The position numbers were made by a program, and so were the translations under genes. The notes beneath the pieces were generated by a model, which worked only from the letters and a program-made list of their open reading frames with translations, had not been told where the DNA came from and ran no database searches. Shown here in pieces: positions 8,294-17,100 of a stretch of 64,000 bases of DNA. Numbering within the stretch: position 1 is the first letter of the stretch; each line of letters opens with the position of its first letter. The DNA is from Pseudomonas sp. URMO17WK12:I2 (GTDB lineage Bacteria > Pseudomonadota > Gammaproteobacteria > Pseudomonadales > Pseudomonadaceae), in assembly GCF_003253735.1 (NCBI RefSeq), contig NZ_QKYW01000007.1, forward strand, positions 164,387-228,386, given 5' to 3'.

Positions 8294-8594
8294 TCTAGGG
8301 TCTGTTGCCGTTTCACGCACGGCCGCGCCGGAGCCCCTTTTGTCGCGAGGCAAGGCACGAGCCGCGAAGTTTAGCGAGCTAAATGAGCCGGCGAGAAACG
8401 CCGCATCGCGCCAAAAGGGGCTCGGCCCTACGGGTTGTGCGGGAAATCTCGCCATGCGTCGTTGGAGGACTTGGCAAGGGAAAACGCGGACGGCTAGTCC
8501 ATTCCCTGCGTCCTCTGCCTAGCGGATCGCCGCCCGGCCTGGCGAGATTTCTCGCGACAACGCGGCTCGCGCTGAAACGGCAACAGACCCTAGA
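8294..8594. mobile_element. 301-bp MITE-like element with 22-bp perfect terminal inverted repeats
   Basis: The left end TCTAGGGTCTGTTGCCGTTT (8294 on) and its exact inverted copy at 8573-8594 match over 22 bp. Inside are further inverted pairs: GGAGCCCCTTTTG with CCAAAAGGGGCTC, and GAAATCTCGCC with GGCGAGATTTC. No gene lies inside. No clear target duplication is seen beyond the palindromic CTAG at both tips. The right end supplies the stop codon of the neighbouring ykgJ-like gene. Confidence 0.8.
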
Positions 8595-8943
8595 CGAGAA
8601 CCTGGCGAGTGCTGGCGATCAGCTGGTGCACCTGGCGCTCCACATGCGCCTCGATGGGTTGCTCGGGGCCGCGACCGTGGGGGCATGGCAGGTTCGGCGT
8701 GGTGCCGAACAGCCGGCAGATCAGCGGGCGCTGGTCGTATACCTGACACCCCTGGGGCCCGAGATGCACGCAGTTGTACTCGGCCAGGGCGGCCTCCTGC
8801 TCGGCGGCGCTCTTGCGTGGCAGGCGCGACATTTCCTCCGAAGACGCGGTCACCGGGCCGCAGCAATCGTGGCAGCCGGGCACGCAGTCGAAGCGCGGAA
8901 TCTGGCGGCGCAGCAGGTCGATCTTGCGGCTGGTACAACTCAT
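8590..8943 (-). CDS. YkgJ family cysteine-cluster protein
   Basis: Small (117-residue) protein of the YkgJ/Fe-S oxidoreductase-like family, predicted to bind zinc or iron through clustered cysteines: CVPGCHDCCGP near residue 20, then C...GCQVYDQRPLICRLFG and PNLPCPHG. The biochemical role is not known. I chose the ATG at 8943 (MSCTSRKIDLL), since the upstream start at 8973 adds an unrelated tail; the ribosome-binding site is weak. The TAG stop (8590-8592) lies inside the terminal repeat of the MITE-like element, so the present C-terminus may be shortened or altered. Confidence 0.85.
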   Translation of the reverse strand: MSCTSRKIDLLRRQIPRFDCVPGCHDCCGPVTASSEEMSRLPRKSAAEQEAALAEYNCVHLGPQGCQVYDQRPLICRLFGTTPNLPCPHGRGPEQPIEAHVERQVHQLIASTRQVLV

Positions 8944-9095
8944 GGTCAGGGCTCTGGAACGGCAGACGAGCATGGTACAGGCGGGCCCGGGCGGCGCAAA
9001 GCTCGGCCTGCCAAGGTGATCGCCGGTTGGCTCGCAGCCGATTGCGCGCTTATGCTTCGTCCATTTTTACGCACATAACACTCAGGATCCTGCAC

Positions 9096-10409
9096 ATGAC
9101 CGTCCGTGCCCACCCGCCGGTTCATAGCGCCGAGCATGCGCCCTCCTACTACGCCGCCAGCGCCAACCAACCGCTCGACTTGCCGGCCTTGCAAGGTGAG
9201 CAGCACGCCGATGTGTGCATCGTCGGGGGCGGCTTCTCGGGCCTCAACACCGCCATCGAACTGGCCCAGAAAGGCCTCTCGGTGGTGCTCGTGGAAGCCC
9301 ATCGCATCGGCTGGGGCGCCAGCGGGCGTAACGGCGGGCAGCTGATTCGCGGCGTCGGCCATGGTGTCGAGCAGTTCGAAGCGGTGATCGGCAAGGAGGG
9401 TGTGCGCGAGCTGAAACTGATGGGCCTGGAGGCGGTGGAAATCGTCCGCCGGCGGGTCGCGCAATTCGAGATCGCCTGCGACCTGACCTGGGGTTACTGC
9501 GACCTGGCCAACAAACCACGCGACCTGGCCGGCTTCGTCGAGGATGCCGCCGAGCTGCAGGGCCTTGGCTATCGCCACGAGCTGCGCCTGCTGCAACCGG
9601 AACAGATGCACGAGGTGGTCGGTTCCAAGCGCTATGTCGGCGGCATGATCGACATGGGTTCGGGGCATTTGCACCCGCTCAACCTGGCGCTGGGCGAGGC
9701 CGCTGCGGCACAGAGCCTGGGGGTGCGCCTGTTCGAGCGCTCGCCCGCCACACGAATCGACTACGGCAGCGAGATCCGCGTGCACACGGCTCAGGGTGTG
9801 GTGCGCGCCGGGCAACTGGTGCTGGCCTGTAATGCCTACATCCGCGACCTCAACCCGACCCTGGGCGGCAAGGTGCTGCCAGCGGGGAGCTACATCATCG
9901 CCACCGAGCAGCTGAGCGAGGAGCAGGCCAGCGATTTGATCCCGCAGAACATGGCGCTCTGCGACCAGCGGGTGGCGGTCGACTACTATCGCCTGTCCGC
10001 CGACCGCCGCCTGCTGTTCGGCGGTGCCTGCCGCTACTCCGGCACCGACCCGGCGGATATCGCCGCGTACATGCGCCCGAAGATGCTCGCCGTGTTCCCG
10101 CAGCTGCAGCACGTGCGCATCGAGTACCAGTGGGGTGGGATGATCGGCATCGGCGCCAACCGCCTGCCGCAGATCGGCCGGCTCAAGGATCAACCCAATG
10201 TGTTCTACGCCCAGGCCTATGCCGGTCACGGCGTGAACGCCACGCACCTGGCCGGCAAGCTGCTCGCCGAGGCCATTGCCGGGCAAGCCGGCGGCGGCTT
10301 CGAGCTGTTCGCCAAGGTGCCGCATATGACCTTCCCCGGCGGGCGCCACCTGCGCTCGCCGCTGCTGGCGCTGGGCATGCTCTGGCACCGCCTCAAGGAA
10401 CTGACCTGA
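9096..10409 (+). CDS. FAD-dependent oxidoreductase, PauB-like (gamma-glutamylpolyamine oxidase type)
   Basis: DAO-family flavoprotein of 437 residues. The FAD-binding fold is at about residues 38-65 (ADVCIVGGGFSGLNTAIELA), followed by GWGASGRNGGQLIRG, and a late GYAGHGVN-type motif (AYAGHGVNATHLAGK) closes the FAD site. P. aeruginosa has such an oxidase (PauB4) next to lrp, where it oxidises gamma-glutamylated putrescine or cadaverine. That context, with pauR and pauC nearby, supports the assignment, but several PauB paralogues exist and substrate choice cannot be read. The start is the ATG at 9096 in the AGGATCCTGCAC leader. It diverges from the ykgJ-like gene. Confidence 0.85.
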   Translation: MTVRAHPPVHSAEHAPSYYAASANQPLDLPALQGEQHADVCIVGGGFSGLNTAIELAQKGLSVVLVEAHRIGWGASGRNGGQLIRGVGHGVEQFEAVIGKEGVRELKLMGLEAVEIVRRRVAQFEIACDLTWGYCDLANKPRDLAGFVEDAAELQGLGYRHELRLLQPEQMHEVVGSKRYVGGMIDMGSGHLHPLNLALGEAAAAQSLGVRLFERSPATRIDYGSEIRVHTAQGVVRAGQLVLACNAYIRDLNPTLGGKVLPAGSYIIATEQLSEEQASDLIPQNMALCDQRVAVDYYRLSADRRLLFGGACRYSGTDPADIAAYMRPKMLAVFPQLQHVRIEYQWGGMIGIGANRLPQIGRLKDQPNVFYAQAYAGHGVNATHLAGKLLAEAIAGQAGGGFELFAKVPHMTFPGGRHLRSPLLALGMLWHRLKELT

Positions 10410-10512
10410 AACCGCCCGCACGCAGCGCGTAGGCTGCGCTTCAGCGCAGCGATACGCAGGAAAAAAGAAGCCTCGGGTATCACCGCGCCCAACGCCGGGC
10501 TACAGCCCCGTG

Positions 10513-10752
10513 TCAGAGCTTCCAGAACGGCAGCCTGGCTTCACGCTGAGCCTGTTCGCGGCTCAGGCCGATGTCGCGCAGCTGGGCCTCGCTGAGCTCG
10601 AGCAAGGCGCGCCGGGTGGTCAGGCGCAGGATGAAGCATCGCCAACGGTGGGTCATCGCCGTACGCGCCGGCACGCCCGACAGTCGCCGCCCTGCAACGC
10701 TCTCCAGCTCGCGGCCTTTCAAGGTCAATCGCACGTCGCTCAGCCCGTTCAT
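10513..10752 (-). CDS. DUF1127 domain protein
   Basis: 79-residue basic protein with the DUF1127 signature near its C-terminus (RALLELSEAQLRDIGLSREQ followed by AQREARLPFW). DUF1127 proteins are small and Arg-rich; some bind RNA and affect phosphate or carbon metabolism in alphaproteobacteria, but the role here is unknown. I took the ATG at 10752 because CAGGAG lies six bases upstream; the frame continues 30 codons further as non-conserved sequence. The gene diverges from a MocR-type regulator, and the shared upstream region holds three copies of an operator-like octamer. Confidence 0.85.
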   Translation of the reverse strand: MNGLSDVRLTLKGRELESVAGRRLSGVPARTAMTHRWRCFILRLTTRRALLELSEAQLRDIGLSREQAQREARLPFWKL

Positions 10753-10838
10753 GTCGCTCTCCTGCGTCCTGGGGGTATGGGAGATGATGATGGCGACTGC
10801 GGAAAAAGCATGACAGATGCAAAGAATCGGAATTAAAT

Positions 10839-10919
10839 CCATACAGATCTCGCCGATTCCAAACTGAATGGTCGATTACAGGGCTATCTGTATGGCCTCG
10901 GCAGCAATTTCCCATACAG
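10839..10919. promoter_or_regulatory. triple CCATACAG operator at the MocR/DUF1127 promoter
   Basis: CCATACAG occurs at 10839-10846 and 10912-10919, and its inverted copy CTGTATGG at 10888-10895. The first two share CCATACAGAT. Two direct plus one inverted copy is the layout bound by MocR-family proteins such as GabR and PdxR. The last copy ends 10 bases before the regulator's ATG. Confidence 0.7.
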
Positions 10920-10929
10920 GTGCGCGAAC

Positions 10930-12363
10930 ATGACCCTCTATACCAACCTGGCCGAACTGCTTGGTGAACGCATCGAGCAGGGTTTGTATCGCCCGGGCGA
11001 CCGCCTGCCCTCGGTGCGTGCCCTGAGCCAGGAACACGGGGTCAGCCTGAGCACCGTGCAGCAGGCCTACCGGCACCTGGAAGACCGCGGCCTGGCCCTG
11101 CCAAAGGCGAAGTCCGGCTATTTCGTGCCGCCAGGTCGCGACAAACCGGCGCTGCCCAAGGTCAGCCGGGCGCCGCAACGGCCCGTGGAGGTATCGCAGT
11201 GGGACCAGGTGCTGGAGCAGATAGCCCCGCAGCCGCGGCCCGACTTCGTGCAGCTGGGCCGCGGCCGCCCGGATATCGACAGCCCGACGCTCAAGCCGCT
11301 GCTGCGCGCGCTGTCACGGCTGAGTCGCAAGCAGGACCTGCACACCCTCACCTACGGCAGTATTCATGGCGACCCGCGCCTGCGTGAACAGATCGCCCGC
11401 CTGACCCTGGACTCCGGTTGCCAGCTGTCCTTTGAAGACATCGTCATCACCACCGGCTGCCACGAGGCGCTGTCCGCCGCAATTCGCGCGATCTGCGTGC
11501 CGGGCGATATCGTCGCCGTCGATTCGCCGAGTTTTCATGGCGTGATGCAGGCCCTCAAGGGCTTCGGCATGAAGGCCCTGGAGCTGCCCACCGACCCGCT
11601 GACCGGGATCAGCATCGAGGCACTGGAGCTGGCCCTCGAGCAGTGGCCGATCAAGGCCATCCAGCTCACGCCCAACTGCAACAACCCGCTGGGCTATATC
11701 ATGCCGGAGGCCAACAAGCGCGCTCTGCTGGCCCTGGCCCAGCGCCATGACGTGGCGATCATCGAGGATGACGTGTACGGCGAGCTGGCCTTTCACTACC
11801 CGCGGCCGCGCACCATCAAGTCCTACGACGACGATGGCCGGGTGCTCTTGTGCAGCTCGTTTTCCAAGACCCTGGCCCCCGGTTTCCGCGTTGGCTGGAT
11901 CGCCCCGGGCCGCTACCTCAACCAGGTGCTGCACATGAAATACATGGGCACCGGCACCACCGCGCAGCTGCCGCAACTGGCACTGGCCGAATACATCGAA
12001 GGCGGCCATTACGAGCCGCACCTGCGCCGCATGCGTGGGCAATACGCGCGCAACCTGGAGCAAATGAGCGACTGGGTGAGCCGCTACTTCCCGCCGTCGG
12101 TGCGGGTCAGCCGCCCGCAAGGCAGCTTCATGCTCTGGGTGGAAATGCCCGAGGGCTTCGACAGCCAGCGCCTGAACCGCGAACTGGCTGCCCACAAGAT
12201 CCAGATCGCCCCGGGCAGCATCTTTTCCGCCGCTGGCAAATACCGCAATTGCCTGCGCATGAACTACGCCTCGCGCCCCAGCCCGATTATCGAAGCCGCG
12301 GTGCGCCAGGTGGGCGAAACCGTGACGGCCATGCTGGCAGAATTGCCACCGCCGAGAGACTGA
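10930..12363 (+). CDS. MocR/PdxR-type regulator (GntR HTH fused to aminotransferase-like domain)
   Basis: 477-residue PLP-binding transcription factor. The winged HTH covers residues 1-70 (LAELLGERIEQGLYRPGDRL, PSVRALSQEHGVSLSTVQQAY), followed by a linker and a class I aminotransferase fold. The PLP lysine is Lys313 in SSFSKTLAPGFRVGW; NCNNPLGY and EDDVYGEL are further cofactor-site motifs. Such proteins sense PLP or an amino-compound adduct and usually control a neighbour and themselves. The only divergent neighbour is the DUF1127 gene. The three CCATACAG repeats just upstream fit autoregulation. The effector is unknown. Confidence 0.93.
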   Translation: MTLYTNLAELLGERIEQGLYRPGDRLPSVRALSQEHGVSLSTVQQAYRHLEDRGLALPKAKSGYFVPPGRDKPALPKVSRAPQRPVEVSQWDQVLEQIAPQPRPDFVQLGRGRPDIDSPTLKPLLRALSRLSRKQDLHTLTYGSIHGDPRLREQIARLTLDSGCQLSFEDIVITTGCHEALSAAIRAICVPGDIVAVDSPSFHGVMQALKGFGMKALELPTDPLTGISIEALELALEQWPIKAIQLTPNCNNPLGYIMPEANKRALLALAQRHDVAIIEDDVYGELAFHYPRPRTIKSYDDDGRVLLCSSFSKTLAPGFRVGWIAPGRYLNQVLHMKYMGTGTTAQLPQLALAEYIEGGHYEPHLRRMRGQYARNLEQMSDWVSRYFPPSVRVSRPQGSFMLWVEMPEGFDSQRLNRELAAHKIQIAPGSIFSAAGKYRNCLRMNYASRPSPIIEAAVRQVGETVTAMLAELPPPRD

Positions 12364-12424
12364 ATCTTTCCCAGCGCAGCGTCGTCCTATCAGCACATCC
12401 GGACAGCCCATGGAGGCTGCAACA

Positions 12425-13975
12425 GTGCCCTTGCGCATGCTTTTTATCGCCCTGCTGATGCTCAGCGGCTGTACCAATCAGGTGCCCATCGTCCCCAGCC
12501 AGGCGCTGCCCGCCGCTGACTCCTCGTTCGGTGCAGCGCTGCAGAAACGCGCCGCCGGACATCAGGGCCATTCCGGCTTTCGCCTGCTGCCGGCCAGCAA
12601 TGAAGCCTTCGCCGCCCGCGCCGAGTTGATCCGCGCGGCGCAGCACAGCCTGGACCTGCAGTACTACATCGTGCATGACGGCCTGAGCACCCGTGCGCTG
12701 ATCAAGGAACTGCTGCAGGCAGCCGACCGCGGCGTGCGCATCCGCATCCTGCTCGACGACACCACCAGCGACGGCGAGGATTACCAGATCGCCTTGCTGG
12801 CCGCCCACCCGAACATCGAGATCCGCGTGTTCAATCCGCTGCACCTGGGCCGCCTGAACGGCGTCACCCGGGTGATCGGCCGCGGCCTGAACCTCTCCCA
12901 GCAGCACCGGCGCATGCACAACAAGCTGTGGCTGGCCGACAGCGCGGCGGCCATCGTCGGCGGGCGCAACCTGGGTGACGAATACTTCGACGCCGAGCCG
13001 AACATGAACTTCACCGATATCGACATGCTGTCGGTCGGCCCCATCGCCAGGGATCTGGCCGAGAGTTTCGATCAATACTGGAACAGCCGGCTGAGCAAGC
13101 CCATCGAGGAGTTCGTCTGGCGCGAACCCTCGCAAAAGGATCTCGACAAAGCTCGCAAGGGTTTGCGCGACTACCTGGACACCGCTCGCGTCGAGCAGCC
13201 GGAACTCTACGAGCGCCTGCTCGCCTACCAGCATGACCCCAAGCTCAAGGTGTGGCTCGACGAGCTGATCTGGGCACCCGGCGTCGCCTTGTGGGATGCG
13301 CCGAGCAAGGTGCTGGCCAGCGGCAAGCCGGACCCGCACTTGCTGCTCACCACCCAGCTGGCGCCGCACCTGAAAGCCGCCAAGCGCGATCTGGTGATGG
13401 TTTCCGCCTACTTCGTACCGGCACCGGCGGGCCTGCAATTCCTGATCGGCCTGGCCGACGATGGCGTGGATATCCGTTTGCTCACCAACGCCCTGGAAGC
13501 CACCGATGTGCCCGCGGTACACGGTGGCTACGCGCCCTATCGGCAGAAAATGCTCGAGCACGGCATGCGCCTGTTCGAGCTGCGCAGCCAGCCGGGTGCG
13601 GACTCGCCACCGGCCTACAGCTTCAGCGGCAGCTCCAACTCCAGCCTGCACAGCAAGGCCATCGTCATCGACAAGCAGAAGTCCTTCGTCGGCTCGTTCA
13701 ACGTCGACCCGCGCTCGGTGCTGTGGAATACCGAGGTCGGCGTGCTGGTCGACAGCCCACAGCTCGCCGCGTACCTGCGCGAACTGGCGCTGCAGGGCAT
13801 GAAGCCATCGGTGAGCTATGAAGTGCGCCTGCAGCCCGACGGCAATGGCTCGCGCATGGTCTGGATCGGTGAGGACGATGGCCAGGCCTTCGTGCTGACC
13901 GAAGAGCCCGGCAATCGCTGGCGCCGCTTCAACGCCTGGTTTGCCCGGGCCATCGGCCTGGAGAAAATGCTATAG
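12425..13975 (+). CDS. phospholipase D/cardiolipin synthase-like lipoprotein
   Basis: 516-residue PLD-superfamily protein with two HKD motifs: HNKLWLAD from His165 and HSKAIVID from His409, each followed by the usual G(G/S)xN (VGGRN, VGSFN). The N-terminus is a lipoprotein signal ending in LMLSGC, so the protein is expected to be anchored on the periplasmic side. It could exchange phosphatidyl groups (ClsC-like) or cleave phospholipid; substrate is not evident. I prefer the GTG at 12425 because GGAGG lies eight bases before it; the ATG at 12410 overlaps that site. The 3' end overlaps the convergent MFS gene by 6 bases. Confidence 0.88.
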   Translation: MPLRMLFIALLMLSGCTNQVPIVPSQALPAADSSFGAALQKRAAGHQGHSGFRLLPASNEAFAARAELIRAAQHSLDLQYYIVHDGLSTRALIKELLQAADRGVRIRILLDDTTSDGEDYQIALLAAHPNIEIRVFNPLHLGRLNGVTRVIGRGLNLSQQHRRMHNKLWLADSAAAIVGGRNLGDEYFDAEPNMNFTDIDMLSVGPIARDLAESFDQYWNSRLSKPIEEFVWREPSQKDLDKARKGLRDYLDTARVEQPELYERLLAYQHDPKLKVWLDELIWAPGVALWDAPSKVLASGKPDPHLLLTTQLAPHLKAAKRDLVMVSAYFVPAPAGLQFLIGLADDGVDIRLLTNALEATDVPAVHGGYAPYRQKMLEHGMRLFELRSQPGADSPPAYSFSGSSNSSLHSKAIVIDKQKSFVGSFNVDPRSVLWNTEVGVLVDSPQLAAYLRELALQGMKPSVSYEVRLQPDGNGSRMVWIGEDDGQAFVLTEEPGNRWRRFNAWFARAIGLEKML

Positions 13976-15112
13976 CGCTACCTGTTCGTCGAAGGCATGG
14001 GACCGCCAGGCCAGCCAGATGAACGCCGCTGCACCGACTGCCATCAGCATCGGCAAGGCATGCCCACTTACCCACTGGCTCACCGCGCCGGTGGCCAGCG
14101 GCCCGATCAGGCAACCGATGCCCCATAGCTGCGCCACGTGGGCGTTGGCGCGCACCAGTTGATCATCGCGAAAACGCTCGCCAATCAGGATCAACGACAG
14201 GGTGAACAGGCCGCCCGCACTGGCCCCGAACAGCACCAGCACCGGCCAGATCAGCGGCGTATGCAGCAGCAAGGGAATGCCCAGGCTGGAGAACAGCAGC
14301 ACCACCCCACACAGGCGGAACAGGGTGACCCGTGAGATGCGGTCGGCGAGCAGCCCGATGGGCAACTGCAACACGGCATCGCCGACCACCACTACGCTGG
14401 CCATGAACAACGCCACTTCCTGGGTGAAGCCCTGGCGCAGGCCGTAGATCGGCAGCAGGGTGAGCATCATCGCCTCGAACGCGGCGAACAGCATCACCGC
14501 CCAGGCGATGGCTGGCATGCGCTGGCAGAATACCAGCAGGCCGCGCCCGGAGGCGCTGTGCGCATCGACCACCGGCGCGCCGGTACGGCCGATCAACAGC
14601 AGCGAGCCGCCGATCAGCAGCGTCACGCCAAACCAGAAACCCAGGTCGGTCTCGGTGCCCAGCACGCTGAGCAGCAGCGGCCCGCACAGCTGGCTCAGCG
14701 CATAGCCGGTGCCATACAGCGCCACCAGGCGACCGCGCCACTTCTCCACCGCCAGCTGGTTGATCCAGCTTTCGCCGAGAATGAACACCACGGTCAGGGT
14801 CACGCCCAGCAGCAGGCGCAGCACGATCCACACCGGGTAGCTCTGCAGCAGTGCCAGGCCGGTGACCGATAGCGCACCGGCCAGCAGGCACGCCTGCATC
14901 AGCCGCGGCGTGGGGCAACGCGCCGCCAGCCCGCCGGCCAGCGAGGCGCCCAACAGCACGCCGATGGCCGGCGTAGCGGCCATGATGCCGATGGCGAACG
15001 AGCCGTAGCCCCAGCTCTCCAGGCGCAACGACACCAGCGGCATGGTGGTGCCCATGGCCAGGCCGATACTGATCACCGCCGCGCAGACGGCGAAGTAGGT
15101 CCCCCAACGCAT
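13970..15112 (-). CDS. MFS transporter (YcaD-like)
   Basis: 380-residue inner-membrane protein with about 12 hydrophobic segments, beginning YFAVCAAVISIGLAMGTTMP and ending in GAAAFIWLAWRSHAF. The loop 2-3 motif is LAGGLAARCPTPRLM, and GLLADRISRVTLF lies in the second half, so this is a complete MFS carrier. It resembles the YcaD group, whose substrates are unclear. It lies between the PLD gene and pauC in the same direction as neither operon end requires. The gap to pauC has strong GC-rich hairpins, so it may have its own promoter. Confidence 0.85.
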   Translation of the reverse strand: MRWGTYFAVCAAVISIGLAMGTTMPLVSLRLESWGYGSFAIGIMAATPAIGVLLGASLAGGLAARCPTPRLMQACLLAGALSVTGLALLQSYPVWIVLRLLLGVTLTVVFILGESWINQLAVEKWRGRLVALYGTGYALSQLCGPLLLSVLGTETDLGFWFGVTLLIGGSLLLIGRTGAPVVDAHSASGRGLLVFCQRMPAIAWAVMLFAAFEAMMLTLLPIYGLRQGFTQEVALFMASVVVVGDAVLQLPIGLLADRISRVTLFRLCGVVLLFSSLGIPLLLHTPLIWPVLVLFGASAGGLFTLSLILIGERFRDDQLVRANAHVAQLWGIGCLIGPLATGAVSQWVSGHALPMLMAVGAAAFIWLAWRSHAFDEQVAL

Positions 15113-15135
15113 TACTGACTCCCCATCGAAGCACA

Positions 15136-15193
15136 GCGGCCGGACTCTGGGAGCCCGGCCGCCGATTCGCCTGGGCGCGCCAGCTGGCGCGCC
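15136..15193 (-). terminator. GC-rich hairpins after pauC
   Basis: A 20-bp perfect palindrome (GGCGCGCCAGCTGGCGCGCC, 15174-15193) and a second stem (GCGGCCGG / CCGGCCGC, 15136-15162) follow the pauC stop. Neither has a clear U-tract, so this may be a transcript-end stabiliser rather than an efficient terminator. Confidence 0.55.
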
Positions 15194-15207
15194 TCATCCT
15201 TGCAGGA

Positions 15208-16701
15208 TCAGAGCTTGATCCAGGTGGCTTTCAGTTCGGTGTACTTGTCGAAAGCGTGCAGCGACTTGTCACGGCCGTTGCCCGACTGCTTGAAGCCACC
15301 GAACGGCGCGGTCATGTCGCCGCCGTCGTACTGGTTGACCCACACGCTGCCGGCGCGCAGGGCGCGAGCGGTCAGGTGCGCCTTGGAGATGTCCGCCGTC
15401 CACACCGCCGCGGCCAGGCCATATACGGTGTCGTTGGCGATCTGCACAGCCTGCTCGGCGCTGTCGAAACCGATCACCGAGAGCACCGGCCCGAAGATTT
15501 CCTCGCGGGCAATGGTCATGGCATTGGTCACGCCGTCGAAGATGGTCGGTTCCACGTAAGTGCCGCCGCTTTCTTCCAGGGTGCGCTTGCCGCCGATCAG
15601 CAGCTTGGCGCCATCCTTGTGGCCGGCCTCGATGTAACGCAGCACCGTGTTCATCTGCTGGGTGTCGACCAGCGCACCGACATTGGTGTCCGGATCCAGG
15701 GGGTTGCCGGCCTTCCAGCCTTTCAGCGCCTCGACCACCATCGGCAGGAAGCGCTCCTTGATGGAATTCTCCACCAGCAGGCGCGAGCCGGCGGTGCACA
15801 CTTCGCCCTGGTTGAAGGCGATGGCGCTGGCGGCGGACTCGGCGGCTGCCTTGAGGTCCGGCGCATCGGCGAAGACGATGTTGGGGCTCTTGCCGCCTGC
15901 CTCCAGCCATACGCGTTTCATGTTCGACTCGCCGGCGTAGATCATCAGCTGCTTGGCGATCTTGGTCGAACCGGTGAACACCAGAGTATCGACGTCCATG
16001 TGCAGCGCCAGCGCCTTGCCGACGGTGTGACCATGGCCGGGCAGCACGTTGAACACGCCGGCCGGAATGCCGGCTTCAACGGCCAGGGCGGCAACCCGAA
16101 TGGCGGTCAGCGGCGACTTTTCGGACGGTTTGAGGATCACCGAGTTACCGGTGGCCAAGGCCGGGCCGAGCTTCCAGCTGGACATCAGCAGCGGGAAGTT
16201 CCACGGTACGATCGCCGCCACCACGCCGACCGGCTCGCGGGTCACCAGGCCCAGCTGATCATGGGGGGTCGGTGCGACTTCGTCGTAGACCTTGTCGATC
16301 GCCTCGGCGCTCCAGCGGATGGCGTTGGCCGCGGCGGGAATGTCGATGCCCAGGGAATCGCTGATCGGCTTGCCCATGTCGAGGGTCTCCAGCAGCGCCA
16401 GCTCCTCGGCATTGGCCATCAACAACTCGGCGAAGCGAATCATCTTGGCCTTGCGCTTGGCCGGGGCGATACGCGACCACACACCGGAGTCGAACGTAGC
16501 ACGCGCCGACTTGACCGCCAGTTCGGCATCGGCCAGATCGCAGCTGGCGACCTGGCCGAGCACCCGGCCATCGACCGGGCTGATGCATTCGAAGGTTTCA
16601 CCGCTCTGTGCAGCCTGGTATTCACCCTGCACGAAGGCACGGGTCTCGATTTTCAGAGCCTTGGCGCGTTGCTCCCAGTCGGTACGGGTCAAACCGGTCA
16701 T
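15208..16701 (-). CDS. pauC: gamma-glutamyl/amino-aldehyde dehydrogenase PauC (KauB)
   Basis: NAD(P)-dependent aldehyde dehydrogenase of 497 residues that oxidises aldehydes produced in polyamine breakdown. The nucleophile is Cys302 (GEVCTAGSR), the general-base region is WLEAGGKSPN, and the cofactor loop is VFTGSTKIAKQLM. Length and the start MTGLTRTDWEQRA match P. aeruginosa KauB/PauC from memory. I chose the ATG at 16701 since GAGG sits eight bases upstream. It lies in the same neighbourhood as pauR and the PauB-like oxidase, consistent with a shared pathway, but the transcripts are separate. Confidence 0.9.
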   Translation of the reverse strand: MTGLTRTDWEQRAKALKIETRAFVQGEYQAAQSGETFECISPVDGRVLGQVASCDLADAELAVKSARATFDSGVWSRIAPAKRKAKMIRFAELLMANAEELALLETLDMGKPISDSLGIDIPAAANAIRWSAEAIDKVYDEVAPTPHDQLGLVTREPVGVVAAIVPWNFPLLMSSWKLGPALATGNSVILKPSEKSPLTAIRVAALAVEAGIPAGVFNVLPGHGHTVGKALALHMDVDTLVFTGSTKIAKQLMIYAGESNMKRVWLEAGGKSPNIVFADAPDLKAAAESAASAIAFNQGEVCTAGSRLLVENSIKERFLPMVVEALKGWKAGNPLDPDTNVGALVDTQQMNTVLRYIEAGHKDGAKLLIGGKRTLEESGGTYVEPTIFDGVTNAMTIAREEIFGPVLSVIGFDSAEQAVQIANDTVYGLAAAVWTADISKAHLTARALRAGSVWVNQYDGGDMTAPFGGFKQSGNGRDKSLHAFDKYTELKATWIKL

Positions 16702-16750
16702 CTGATCATCCTCTTTGTCAGTGAAGGCGCTGGGCGCCTGGTGGCCGCTA

Positions 16751-16906
16751 TAGGGCACCTCTAAAAACTACCTGCGTTGCCATCGCGGCGTTAAAAACAG
16801 GCTCGGATGCGAGTCCAATCAAAATGCTCATTTACAACACCTAAACTCCGCTTTTTTTCCTGTGCCTTGCGCTGGCTGCCTCGCCTACGTTTTTTGAGGT
16901 GCCCTA
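16751..16906 (+). repeat. structured palindromic repeat, copy 3
   Basis: The 11-bp perfect arms TAGGGCACCTC (16751-16761) and GAGGTGCCCTA (16896-16906) enclose the family core (GCGGCGTTAAAAACAGGCTC, TGCTCATTTACA, TAAACTCCGC). The arm sequence differs from that of other copies while pairing is kept. The rest of the pauC-cupin gap (16907-17100) has a CTGCGAG/CTCGCAG inverted repeat and an isolated TTGACA at 16961 without a matching -10; no gene was seen there. Confidence 0.8.
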
Positions 16907-17100
16907 CGGCCTAAAACTGCGAGCCACACTAAACCAGCGCTCGCAGGATTTTCAATATTCTTGACACTTGGTGGCTAAACGCCCTTGCTGCGTTCATTTT
17001 TTTAAACATAGACTCGAACAACTCGTTACGCCGTGCCGCCCCAGGCCTGCCACGGCCGTGGGAAGATCGACGTACGTTCACGTTGACCAGGGAAGCGAAT

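Noticed and set aside
9020..9050. Sigma-54 promoter ahead of the PauB-like oxidase gene
   Set aside because: TGGC and TTGC elements are 15 bases apart instead of 12.
10410..10512. Possible small gene or REP array between the PauB-like and DUF1127 genes
   Set aside because: Only short imperfect stems and no conserved frame; ordinary intergenic sequence.
16961..16990. Sigma-54 or sigma-70 promoter ahead of the cupin gene
   Set aside because: GG and GC are 14 bases apart instead of 12 for sigma-54, and TTGACA has no matching -10 at 16-18 bases.
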